From Chromatiales bacterium (GTDB taxonomy: Bacteria; Pseudomonadota; Gammaproteobacteria; Steroidobacterales; GCA-2729495), in assembly GCA_002688175.1 (NCBI GenBank), contig NZCC01000014.1, positions 1 through 34,940 of the forward strand: a stretch of 34,940 nucleotides of DNA, in the 5' to 3' direction. The first letter of the stretch is position 1. Each line of letters starts with the position of its first letter. The notes under the pieces are model-generated. The model was given only the letters and a program-made list of their open reading frames with translations, was not told the DNA's origin and made no database searches. The position numbers and the translations under genes are program-made. Shown one piece after another: positions 1-7,380 of the stretch.

Positions 1-89
1 ACTTAACGAGAGACCGCGAGAAACGTTAAACTTCGAAACACCAGCCGAACGATTTAACCAATGTGTTGCGTCGATCGGTTGAAACCGCA
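1..89 (+). mobile_element. right end of an IS30-family insertion sequence
   Basis: Only the 3' end of the element lies in the window. A frame open from base 2 to the stop at 80-82 gives the typical IS30-family transposase C-terminus (pattern LNxRPRxTL...TPAExFN). The stop lies inside a terminal repeat of about 26 bp at 64-89, beginning TGTTGCGT and containing TTGAA. It resembles the end of IS30 as I recall it, where the transposase gene also runs into the repeat. The rest of the element is left of the window. Confidence 0.75.
2..82 (+). CDS. IS30-family transposase, C-terminal fragment (partial at window edge)
   Basis: This is the last 26 codons of a DDE transposase, cut by the window edge. 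The visible residues LNERPRETL and ETPAERFN form the conserved tail after the catalytic Glu region of IS30-type integrase-core enzymes. The stop codon lies within the terminal inverted repeat, as is usual for this family. Whether the whole gene is intact cannot be judged here. Confidence 0.7.
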   Translation, partial: LNERPRETLNFETPAERFNQCVASIG

Positions 90-586
90 GTCGACCTGCG
101 CCAAAACGGTACACGACAGTGTAATGACGATTTTCAGGAGCAGGGGAGATGCTCAAATCATCGTAACCCGGCCTGTCTGGATGGGGCATAACGGCCAAGA
201 GAGTTTATGCCAGCGCGGCCTGGTTCGGAGTACCGATTTTCAGGTTGTCACGGGTGTCAGCTTAGGGTTGTTCACAGTCAAATCGCTGCATGGCAGTGAA
301 ATCGCCGGGATAAAGCAGACTCTCAGACCAGGAACTTCAATGTCCCGGATTAAATGGCAGCTTTTGAGCGAAGAACAGAAGTGGGAATTGGCACAGCAGT
401 AGCCAATACTTGAATCCATTGCGAACGTTAAGAATGTTTACACCGGCACCAGTAGATCGTAGAAGGTCAACGCACCAGAACGGTGCGTCCCGGACAAGCC
501 GATGAGATTGGGGACCAGGGCTAATCGAACTGGGCGGCACGGATAATCACCTACCCGTGCCGCCTCGCCCTTACTGTGTTCGGCTG
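90..586. other. about 500 bp without a convincing gene
   Basis: This gap separates the IS30 end from the 3' end of the Rieske oxygenase gene. Open frames at 61-402 (+) and 337-540 (-) lack recognisable domains or ribosome binding sites. From 340, the + strand reads MSRIKWQLLSEEQKWEL and then stops at 400-402. This is reminiscent of the N-terminus of IS30-type transposases and may be a decayed second element. No RNA gene was seen. Confidence 0.4.
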
Positions 587-1795
587 TTAGTCAGCCTCTA
601 ACTCCCGGCGCTCGGCGCGGTCCTTGATCAGAGGAATCGGATTCAGCACCCAGTTACCGGATGTCCGGCGTGCCGGGGACGGAATCGCGTATGCCTTGGT
701 CCGACCGTGATTGGCATTGACCTTATCGATATTGATACGCCAACCCATGTTGTCGAACTTCTCCAGCCACTTGCGGTAGGCCGAGACCGCATTATCGGAC
801 GGTGTCAGGACCTCTTCTGTCGGGTTCAACGGCGTGCGCCCCGGGCACATGGTATCCAGGATCTGGATGTCCTGCCCCGCGATGACCTTGTTGCGTGCAT
901 GGATCGGACCGTTATTTTTCGGATCCAGCAGGAAGTTACGCATGTTCAGGAAGAAGATCTTCGTGGTGTTCTCATCCACCGGTAACTCAAAGAAATACTG
1001 CCGGAACATCTGGGTTGCCGTGATATTGATATAGGTCGGCATGGAGTTCGGGCCATAGGTGCCGCCGCCAACTTTCATCTGCACATGATCTTTAGTCCGC
1101 GTATCGCCCCAAGGTGTATCCTGCCCCGCGGCGGTCTCGTGGTCTTTCTGCGGCAGCGGCGGCGTATCAAACAGGTGCCAGAACCAGAAGCCCCAACCCT
1201 GACGGTGATCTTCGGCCTCGTAATCACGAACCCGGTAGCTTTCACGGTCGATCGATGAGTGGCCATGCGTCGGGTGGACAAACTCGTTGTGTGCCGGATC
1301 AATACCGTTCTCGATCGAACGTTCGTAGAAGTACGGCACTTCGAGAACCAGTACTTCGTTGGCTAACCAGCCTTCCTGACCATATTCCTCGACATTCAGC
1401 AGCGGTATCCGCGTCTCTTCAGGCTCATCGCCCAGGAACGCAAACACGATGCCGTATTTTTCCTGCACCGGGTATGAATCGACCTTCGCGCGCGGCGGGG
1501 TCTTGGTGCCGTAACCGATGGACGGCATATTCACGCACTCGCCGTCGCCGTTGAACTCCCAGCCGTGATACGGGCAAACGACGCAGCCGTCGATAATTCG
1601 CGGTCTGTGCTCGCCTTGAGACCAGGCGCCACCGAGCGACGCACCGCGGTGCGTACAGGTATCACTCAATACGCGAGCGTCACCTTTCTGATCGCGGAAT
1701 ACGACGAGATCGACACCAAGGGCTCTGACTTTTGCTGGTTGGTCATAGCCCAGATCTTCACTGCGAAGGATTGGGTACCAAAAGTTGATATACAT
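587..1795 (-). CDS. Rieske non-haem iron oxygenase, aromatic ring-hydroxylating/demethylase type
   Basis: The 402-residue protein is the oxygenase component of a Rieske-type dioxygenase or monooxygenase. The N-terminal Rieske [2Fe-2S] motif is C47-x-H49 (CTHRGASL) and C74-x2-H77 (CPYHGW). The catalytic mononuclear iron motif follows as N163-x2-D166-x2-H169-x4-H174. The family hydroxylates or demethylates aromatic and cyclic substrates, taking electrons from a separate reductase. No reductase or ferredoxin gene is adjacent. The ATG start has an AAGAGGAA ribosome site just upstream. It is the last gene of a leftward cluster, 286 bp after the small membrane protein gene, so it may have its own promoter. 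The substrate is unknown. Confidence 0.9.
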   Translation of the reverse strand: MYINFWYPILRSEDLGYDQPAKVRALGVDLVVFRDQKGDARVLSDTCTHRGASLGGAWSQGEHRPRIIDGCVVCPYHGWEFNGDGECVNMPSIGYGTKTPPRAKVDSYPVQEKYGIVFAFLGDEPEETRIPLLNVEEYGQEGWLANEVLVLEVPYFYERSIENGIDPAHNEFVHPTHGHSSIDRESYRVRDYEAEDHRQGWGFWFWHLFDTPPLPQKDHETAAGQDTPWGDTRTKDHVQMKVGGGTYGPNSMPTYINITATQMFRQYFFELPVDENTTKIFFLNMRNFLLDPKNNGPIHARNKVIAGQDIQILDTMCPGRTPLNPTEEVLTPSDNAVSAYRKWLEKFDNMGWRINIDKVNANHGRTKAYAIPSPARRTSGNWVLNPIPLIKDRAERRELEAD

Positions 1796-2081
1796 GACAT
1801 TCCTCTTGTTATTAATTTGGTTACGTTCGGCAATGCAATAAGCCTACCGAACTCAGTTGCCAGCTTAGGCTGTTCTATTGAAGCGCTGCCCGCCGTTTTA
1901 CCTTCTTGCACACTTCCCGGCCCTGACGCCGGGTTATGGCAGTATCGATGTCACGGGCGATGGTTCTCTTCAGGTCCTGCTGTTATCTGCTTGTCCCGTC
2001 CAAGCCGGGCGCGACATAGTAACAATTATTTTATTACAAAGGTTGATTTTATTGAGTTTATCTACATAGCCTCAATATCGA
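1796..2081. other. intergenic region with a 6-bp inverted repeat
   Basis: This 286-bp gap lies between two leftward genes. It contains a perfect inverted repeat, CCCGGC-6 nt-GCCGGG, at 1916-1933. The repeat is not followed by a T-run on the minus strand, so it is more likely an operator or mRNA structure than a canonical terminator. An AT-rich stretch around 2020-2065 could hold the promoter of the Rieske gene. No gene was seen. Confidence 0.35.
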
Positions 2082-2651
2082 TTATCCGGCAATTAGCGAC
2101 ACCTTGGTGATCATGGCAATCATGATGTAGATCGTCAGTACCAGGGCCACCATGGCACGAATTCCGCCGTTGACCATCCCATGCATGGGGTCACCGGCAT
2201 TCCGGTTTCGCGCATAACGGATGACATCCGGTACCACACTGATGGCACACATAATCCAGAACGACAGGTAGGCATCCCAGGCCCACGGCGCACCTGCCAG
2301 TCCACCCCATTCCTCAACCACCATCAGCCCTGCTAATGGGGTTATTACCGACATCGGTCCTGTGACCGACAAGCAAAGTATGCGCATATGACTCCGGGCC
2401 CAGATGCCGAACTCCCGGGGTTGACTGCGGCGAATACGCAAAGACCAGATGTTGCTGAAAAAAGTATGGCCTACGAAAGCAAAGGCCGCGAATTCGTGGA
2501 TAACCAGCAGCGGGGTATAAGGAAATATTCTCGGAATTCGCAGACCGAAAAGTGGTAAAGCTGCAACCGCAATAATCAGCAAATAAATGCCAAACCAGAA
2601 ATACTTGCGTGGATCATCTTCGATTTGAGTAGTGGAAATTGTGCTGCTCAC
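2082..2651 (-). CDS. multipass membrane protein of unknown function
   Basis: This 189-residue protein has about four hydrophobic helices, near residues 18-36, 48-66, 92-112 and 127-145, plus a C-terminal one near 165-185. Histidines in and beside the helices (HEF and GHTFF near 52-62) would suit a haem-binding or electron-transfer subunit, but this is speculative. The start is GTG at 2651, with AGGAAG about 7 nt upstream. No ATG occurs before residue 88. It lies 72 bp downstream of the LLM oxidoreductase gene in a leftward cluster with a Rieske oxygenase, so a role in delivering electrons or substrate is possible. I do not recognise the family with certainty. Confidence 0.8.
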   Translation of the reverse strand: MSSTISTTQIEDDPRKYFWFGIYLLIIAVAALPLFGLRIPRIFPYTPLLVIHEFAAFAFVGHTFFSNIWSLRIRRSQPREFGIWARSHMRILCLSVTGPMSVITPLAGLMVVEEWGGLAGAPWAWDAYLSFWIMCAISVVPDVIRYARNRNAGDPMHGMVNGGIRAMVALVLTIYIMIAMITKVSLIAG

Positions 2652-2723
2652 TGTTTTCTTCCTGTTAATATTTTCAGCTTAAACATTTTGCAATGCCGAT
2701 ATAAAAAGCCTGTGAATTACAAT

Positions 2724-3740
2724 TCAACAAGACTTGAATGTCGGCAATATGCGTTCACCAATTGCTCTTATGGAATCAGCCTGATCCTGATGTAGCTTGA
2801 AGGCAACTTCATTCAAACCCATATCACGATATCTCTGCAATGTTTCGATGTGACTGTCGATATCATCATGATCGCCGGACATCGTTAAGTTATCGACCAG
2901 TTTGTCGAGTATTGCATCGGGCACTCCTTCAATAACATCTGTTTTCTGTTTATAGGCCTTGAAGATATTTGCCCGGTTCGCATCAACAATTTCACATTCT
3001 TCTTCATTGAGGAAGGTACTCAGGTACCACAGGTCCAGCATCCCGCGTAATGCAAGGTGACGCTTTGCTTCGCTGGCCGAAACACTTTTACTTTCTTTAA
3101 CGTGCCAGGCGATGAGACAGCTAACCTTAACGTCCTCGCGACTACGGCCATGAGATGCAAGGTTTTCATTTATGACTTGCAAACTAGAGCCAAGACGCTG
3201 TTCAGTCGTATCGCCCAACATGATGCCGTCGGCAATTCCGGACGCCATGTGCAACATCTGTTTCATATTGGCGCCCAGGTAGATAAAGGGTGGTTTATCG
3301 GTTGCCCAGCTCGGCTGGTAGCCCCAGACCTGAAAAATATTCCCCTTGTAGTTCAGTGGCTCATCGGGGCTGATACCTTTCAGGATTTCAACGCATTCAC
3401 GAGCCCGACCCACCATCCTCGACACTCCCATGCCCATGGTGGCATTCACGCCCGTGGGTCCACCCGTCAGGATCTGTGCCCGGCCAGCACACAGTTCATT
3501 CAGACTGGCGAGTGCTTTGGCGATTTTGTAAGGATGCAGTTCATAGGGAGTGACAACCAATGGACCGAGCTGGATCTTGCTCGAGGCAAGTGCGAGAGGG
3601 CAAAGGTTGATGAAGGGGTCCCGTGAGGAGGGATAATTCGAGGTCCAGACGGCATGAAAACCATAACTTTCCGCCAGCAAACCCAGTTCGCAAACTTCAT
3701 TAGGCGATATATCAGGGTCCAGTATCACATCAAAATTCAT
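2724..3740 (-). CDS. LLM-class flavin-dependent oxidoreductase (luciferase-like)
   Basis: The 338-residue protein has the bacterial luciferase-like TIM-barrel pattern. It shows an N-terminal strand FDVIL, a LAESYGFHAVWTSNY segment, a LGPLVVTPYELHPYKIAKALASL segment (split here as LGPLVVTP, then HPYKIAKALASL) and a C-terminal GLNEVAFKL strand. Family members use FMNH2 or F420 for monooxygenation or dehydrogenation of diverse substrates. The ATG start is 7 bp downstream of the HdeA-like gene stop, consistent with one transcript. The pairing of a flavin monooxygenase with a Rieske oxygenase points to oxidative breakdown of an organic substrate. Neither cofactor nor substrate can be read from the sequence. 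Confidence 0.88.
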   Translation of the reverse strand: MNFDVILDPDISPNEVCELGLLAESYGFHAVWTSNYPSSRDPFINLCPLALASSKIQLGPLVVTPYELHPYKIAKALASLNELCAGRAQILTGGPTGVNATMGMGVSRMVGRARECVEILKGISPDEPLNYKGNIFQVWGYQPSWATDKPPFIYLGANMKQMLHMASGIADGIMLGDTTEQRLGSSLQVINENLASHGRSREDVKVSCLIAWHVKESKSVSASEAKRHLALRGMLDLWYLSTFLNEEECEIVDANRANIFKAYKQKTDVIEGVPDAILDKLVDNLTMSGDHDDIDSHIETLQRYRDMGLNEVAFKLHQDQADSIRAIGERILPTFKSC

Positions 3741-3747
3741 CTGTTTG

Positions 3748-4158
3748 TTACCTCTCGGTTCTATTATCGGCGTTCATGACTGACCAAAGGTCCTTTACTG
3801 CTACGGGTAAAGGCACTTCCGGATGTTCTTCGCAAAAAATGATGATATGACCCGTCAGGGTGTCAAAGTCCCAGGAACTCTTCTCCGGGAGTTGTGCAAG
3901 GATCTCGTCAGTGGTCTTGGCGGTCAGCCCATAAAAATAACCCTGTGCCCAGGTTAAAACAGCCTGGCTCATACCGGTTGGGCCATTAGGATACATGTCG
4001 GCAAACGTCTCACACTTGATTGCGCCAAGGTCAGGGACACCGGTCATGCCCGGTCTCAGGGTCAAAGGTTTTGCGGCAATTGCCATGCCGGAGTAAGCAG
4101 TTAGTGCAGCTGCCAGTATCAAACAGGCAGGACCACGTAAGGCGTTATTTTTTACCAT
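3748..4158 (-). CDS. HdeA/HdeB-like small periplasmic protein
   Basis: This 136-residue secreted protein has a Sec signal with a hydrophobic stretch at 11-24 and an AIA-A cleavage site near residue 28. The mature part contains C49 (KCETF) and C109 (FCEEHP) flanking a WAQGYFYG segment, the layout of the HdeA/HdeB acid-chaperone fold with one disulfide. The gene overlaps the upstream membrane protein gene by 7 nt (ATGGTAA), indicating translational coupling. HdeA proteins are periplasmic chaperones, but in this catabolic-looking cluster it may instead be a small subunit or carrier. The fold call rests on the Cys spacing and flanking residues only. Confidence 0.75.
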   Translation of the reverse strand: MVKNNALRGPACLILAAALTAYSGMAIAAKPLTLRPGMTGVPDLGAIKCETFADMYPNGPTGMSQAVLTWAQGYFYGLTAKTTDEILAQLPEKSSWDFDTLTGHIIIFCEEHPEVPLPVAVKDLWSVMNADNRTER

Positions 4159-5084
4159 TGGTCAACCTCAGATGGTTTCTTTGGGGCGCGGTAGATCATG
4201 ATCGTCAAAACAGAAAATGCTGCGAGTATCGTCAATAGCTCAACGGGATATTGACCGGGATAAAGCCAGATTTCCGTAAAAGCGCCCCACCGTGAGGAAA
4301 TCTCAACACTGATCCAGAGAATATTAGCCGTGGGCAGTCCATAGCGTACCGCTGTCGAGGTTCGCCGGTACTTCATAAGTCGACTGAAACAATAGCCGCC
4401 CCAGGTAATGGAAACGAACACGGTGGCCACCTCCGCATAGAATGCCGACTGACCGAAGCCTACAAATGCCGGGTCGAATACCAGCAGATTCCAGGCATAG
4501 CAGAACCAGGTAACGTAGATAGTTTCCATAAATGTGATGACTGCGTAGTTTCGGTCACGGGCGGTTTTTGTGCCGGGGCCAAGTCCATCGCGAAGACCCA
4601 GGCGGTTCTGAATCCAGACAAACATGTTACAGCGGGTATCTTTGTCGAAGATGTAATAGACCAGCATGAAAGCGAGTACACCAACCGTTCCCAGCATAAT
4701 CAGGTATTCCGGTTCCGTAGTTACCTCGCCATTTTCCATGCGCGGCATAAGACCGAAATTTTTACGGCCATAGTACATGTAGAAAAACTCAACCCATGTC
4801 ATCCATATGACGAGGCCGGAGAAGAACCCGACCCAGGTCGCAAAGTTTTCACTTTTCGATTTGACGCCGTACCAAAGCGCAATTATTGCTGCCAGGCCCA
4901 TAAATACGGAAGCAATGTAGGTATTGTCTCTGCCGAGGGATTCTTCAATGGCTCTCATCAGCGCATGGGCGAGACCGATGCCCAGAAGCATGATGACCAC
5001 TACCGCAATTCCGACATAAGGTGCTCGCCATAACTTTGACCCGGTCGTGCATTCATCAAGCTGCTTTTCTGGTTCTGAGGCCAT
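4152..5084 (-). CDS. 7-8 TM membrane protein, first gene of the Rieske/LLM cluster
   Basis: The 310-residue protein has hydrophobic helices near residues 22-45, 56-72, 84-104, 128-147, 182-205, 213-233, 250-262 and 283-301. Charged loops include YYGRKNFGLMPRMENGE. Many aromatic and acidic residues lie in the helices (WMTWVEFFYMYYG). No transporter or cytochrome signature was recognised. The ATG start has AGAGGAA 8 nt upstream. It is the promoter-proximal gene of the leftward operon and faces the MarR gene across a shared regulatory region. A role as a membrane oxidoreductase subunit or substrate permease is possible but unproven. Confidence 0.8.
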   Translation of the reverse strand: MASEPEKQLDECTTGSKLWRAPYVGIAVVVIMLLGIGLAHALMRAIEESLGRDNTYIASVFMGLAAIIALWYGVKSKSENFATWVGFFSGLVIWMTWVEFFYMYYGRKNFGLMPRMENGEVTTEPEYLIMLGTVGVLAFMLVYYIFDKDTRCNMFVWIQNRLGLRDGLGPGTKTARDRNYAVITFMETIYVTWFCYAWNLLVFDPAFVGFGQSAFYAEVATVFVSITWGGYCFSRLMKYRRTSTAVRYGLPTANILWISVEISSRWGAFTEIWLYPGQYPVELLTILAAFSVLTIMIYRAPKKPSEVDQW

Positions 5085-5236
5085 CAGATATTTCCTCTGT
5101 CACGGTGCTCTTTCGTAAACTGCGGTAGCTGCGAACCGAAGCATGAACCGGGCCAGGCGGCGGCACTGTAGGTGTCGCTGGTCAGGCTAAGTATCCGCAT
5201 ACGGGAAAATGGGTCAGTGGTAGTGATGATGCTAAT

Positions 5237-5276
5237 GTTGACAGCATCCTGCCATATCTGACAGAATACTGTCAAC
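5237..5276. promoter_or_regulatory. symmetric overlapping divergent promoters with MarR-type operator
   Basis: GTTGACAG at 5237-5244 and CTGTCAAC at 5269-5276 form a perfect 8-bp inverted repeat. Each arm contains a consensus -35 box TTGACA. Rightward, TTGACA 5238-5243, 18 bp, CAGAAT 5262-5267. Leftward, TTGACA (complement of 5270-5275), 18 bp, CAGGAT (complement of 5246-5251). A second palindrome, TGACAG-AATA-CTGTCA, covers 5259-5274. A MarR dimer bound here would block both promoters. The assignment as operator is inferred from the symmetry and from the adjacent marR-like gene. Confidence 0.65.
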
Positions 5277-5277
5277 T

Positions 5278-5742
5278 ATGACGTTGACCTTGCCGCCCAA
5301 GATTACCCATACTGCCGCTGCTGATGCCATGGTGGAATTGATTGGCCAGAGCATTCGGCTCAACAGTCGTCTGCAAACCACCGCCGACAGGATGTCGCGG
5401 GAAGAGGGTCTTTCCGGTGCCCGCTGGCAGGTACTTAGCGCGGTCGCCCAGGCGACACGTCCGGCAACGATCTCCGATATCGCACGCTGGCTGGGACTGG
5501 CGCGACAGAGCGTGCAGCGGCTTGCCGATGAACTGGCCAAAGATGGCCTGATGACCTACCAGCCCAATCCAAAACACCAGCGTGCGTCCCTCGTCACCGT
5601 GACTACCAAAGCGATGAAACTCCTTGAGCAACTTGATGAACGGCGGCTTGCCTGGGCCCGCGAGGTCGCCCTCACGTTGCCGGCTGCCGATATCAAGGTG
5701 GCGAGCGAGATTTTGAGTGCGGTTCGCGAAAAACTGACCTGA
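5278..5742 (+). CDS. MarR-family transcriptional regulator
   Basis: The 154-residue protein has the MarR winged-helix layout. A dimerisation helix at 12-40 is followed by LSGARWQVLSAVA and the helix-turn-helix ATISDIARWLGLARQSVQR (residues 63-81). The wing region NPKHQRASLVTVT follows, then a long C-terminal helix. MarR proteins are usually repressors relieved by small phenolic or lipophilic ligands. It is divergent from the Rieske/LLM operon and probably controls it and itself. The ATG at 5278 lies 10 nt after the predicted -10 box and lacks a Shine-Dalgarno, so the mRNA may be leaderless. A later start at 5329 is a weaker alternative. Confidence 0.88.
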   Translation: MTLTLPPKITHTAAADAMVELIGQSIRLNSRLQTTADRMSREEGLSGARWQVLSAVAQATRPATISDIARWLGLARQSVQRLADELAKDGLMTYQPNPKHQRASLVTVTTKAMKLLEQLDERRLAWAREVALTLPAADIKVASEILSAVREKLT

Positions 5743-5915
5743 CTTATTTATCCGCCTGGCACCGGTACCACCTGCTGGCCTGACGGGTATTCAGACTGGC
5801 GGCAACCTTATCGGCCGCTCTTTCCATATCATCAAAGAGTAGATACTGTGGTCTAATATATTTATCGGTCTCGCAGATCGAATTTTCGAATCTTACCAAC
5901 CGGGAGAGTAGCGGG
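5743..5915. other. intergenic region with a possible small minus-strand ORF
   Basis: No gene of normal size lies here. On the minus strand a frame ending at stop 5744-5746 is open to about 5930. It reads as a helix-rich peptide containing YLLFDDMERAADKVAASL, with an ATG at 5827 and a possible TTG near 5900. It has no clear ribosome site and would overlap the start of the DUF1326 gene, so it may be chance. Confidence 0.25.
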
Positions 5916-6557
5916 TTGATCCCTTGGGAAATTCAAGCAGATGAGATGGCAACCTGTAATTGTGCCTATGGTTGTCCGTGCCAGTTCAACGCGCTGCCAA
6001 CTGATGGAATCTGCGAAGCAACGGTAGGCTTCCAGTTCAAACAAGGCTATTTCGGTGACACGCGACTGGATGGTTTGTGTGCCGTAGGCATATTGTCCTG
6101 GCCTGGCCCCATTCACCTGGGTGGCGGCAGAGCACTCACGATCATTGATGAGCGTGCCGATGAAGCACAGCGACAAGCGCTGTTGACTATCATGAGCGGC
6201 GGGGAAACCGAACCCGGCACCACGATGTGGAATGTTTTCGCATCTACCATGGACGAGGTATTCGATCCTGTCTTCAAGCCGATTGAGATCGAGGTTGATG
6301 TGGAGGCGAGAGTTGGGCGTGTATTTGTCGAAGGGTTTGTCGATAGCTCCGGCGAACCCATTCGTAATCCCATTACGAATGAGCCACAACGAGCCCGAAT
6401 CGACTTGCCAGATGGTTTTGAATACAGCCTTGCAGAAATGGGTAGCGCAACATTCAGTACGACGGGCCCCATTACCATGTCATTTGCAGACCGGTATGCG
6501 CAGTTTGCCCATATTCATCTGAACAACAACGGTAATGTAAACAGCGCGGCCGCTTGA
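5916..6557 (+). CDS. DUF1326 family protein
   Basis: The 213-residue protein matches DUF1326 by its N-terminal Cys motif CNCAYGCPCQF (residues 14-24), the GxxxxxW and LGGGRAL segments, and overall length. The Cys cluster suggests metal binding, but the biochemical role is not established. The start is TTG at 5916 with GGGAG about 9 nt upstream. The first in-frame ATG at 5943 would fall just before the Cys motif. It precedes the DUF2182 gene by 10 bp. These two families are often found side by side, which supports both calls and a joint function. Confidence 0.85.
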   Translation: MIPWEIQADEMATCNCAYGCPCQFNALPTDGICEATVGFQFKQGYFGDTRLDGLCAVGILSWPGPIHLGGGRALTIIDERADEAQRQALLTIMSGGETEPGTTMWNVFASTMDEVFDPVFKPIEIEVDVEARVGRVFVEGFVDSSGEPIRNPITNEPQRARIDLPDGFEYSLAEMGSATFSTTGPITMSFADRYAQFAHIHLNNNGNVNSAAA

Positions 6558-6567
6558 TCTGCCGACC

Positions 6568-7380
6568 ATGACTGACATGACTGCGACTGAAGTACTGCTT
6601 CGTCGTGACCGGTTGATCGTGGGTACGGGCGCGGTCCTGATCTGCCTGTTATCCTGGTGGTATATCGTGGCCGGTGCCGGTACCGGCATGAGTACGGTCG
6701 CCATGACTACCTGGCAATTTCCACCGCCGGTACCTGTCGGCCGTGCAACTGCATCGTGGGACGTGACTTACTGGATAGTCATGATACTCATGTGGTGGGT
6801 CATGATGATTGCCATGATGGTGCCGAGTGCAGCACCGACCATTCTGCTCTATGCCCGTATTCACCGTCATGCCCGGAACAAGGGTCAGGTGGATCACACT
6901 GTCATCCCGACCGGGACATTTATGGCTGGTTACCTGTTAGCCTGGCTGGCCTTCAGCCTGGTGGCCACTTTTCTGCAATGGTTGCTCGAACAGGCCGGCC
7001 TGATGCATGCCATGATGATGTGGAGTACGAGCAGTGTGCTGTCAGGATTATTTCTGCTGGCTGCCGGTATCTATCAGCTTTCACCATTGAAAAGAGTCTG
7101 TCTGCATCACTGCCGTTCACCCGCCGATTTTATTTCCCGACATTGGCGCAAAGGTCGCGCAGGTGCGATGCGTATGGGATTGGAGCACGGACTTTATTGC
7201 GTCGGTTGTTGCTGGTTTCTGATGGCGCTGTTATTTGTCGGCGGCATCATGAACCTGGTGTGGATCGCCGGGCTGGCCGTCTTTGTATTGGTTGAGAAAC
7301 TCGTGCCCTATGGTTATTCGTTCGGTCGCGCTTCAGGTGTATTGATGATTGCTGCCAGCGGATATGTGTTATTGGTATGA
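6568..7380 (+). CDS. DUF2182 membrane protein, predicted metal-binding
   Basis: This 270-residue polytopic protein carries the DUF2182 signature. A Met/Trp-rich helix (MILMWWVMMIAMMVPSAAP, 72-90) is followed by CLHHC (178-182) and GLYCVGCCWFLMALLF (208-223). Cys, His and Met in and near the helices suggest transition-metal handling, possibly copper, but this is inference. It follows the DUF1326 gene by 10 bp and is probably co-transcribed. Two ATGs (6568 and 6577) are possible starts and neither has a strong ribosome site. Its 3' end overlaps the convergent Asp-box protein gene by 12 bp. Confidence 0.87.
   Translation: MTDMTATEVLLRRDRLIVGTGAVLICLLSWWYIVAGAGTGMSTVAMTTWQFPPPVPVGRATASWDVTYWIVMILMWWVMMIAMMVPSAAPTILLYARIHRHARNKGQVDHTVIPTGTFMAGYLLAWLAFSLVATFLQWLLEQAGLMHAMMMWSTSSVLSGLFLLAAGIYQLSPLKRVCLHHCRSPADFISRHWRKGRAGAMRMGLEHGLYCVGCCWFLMALLFVGGIMNLVWIAGLAVFVLVEKLVPYGYSFGRASGVLMIAASGYVLLV

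Noticed and set aside
61-402. 113-codon plus-strand ORF
   Set aside because: It begins within the IS30 terminal repeat, lacks a ribosome site and shows no recognisable domain. Only a short resemblance near 340 is kept as a low-interest note.
707-1554. Plus-strand ORFs within the Rieske gene
   Set aside because: They are antisense to a well-supported oxygenase gene, with Arg/Pro-rich composition and no motifs.
1916-1933. CCCGGC/GCCGGG repeat as a terminator
   Set aside because: There is no T-run on either strand next to the stem, so it is only noted as an inverted repeat.
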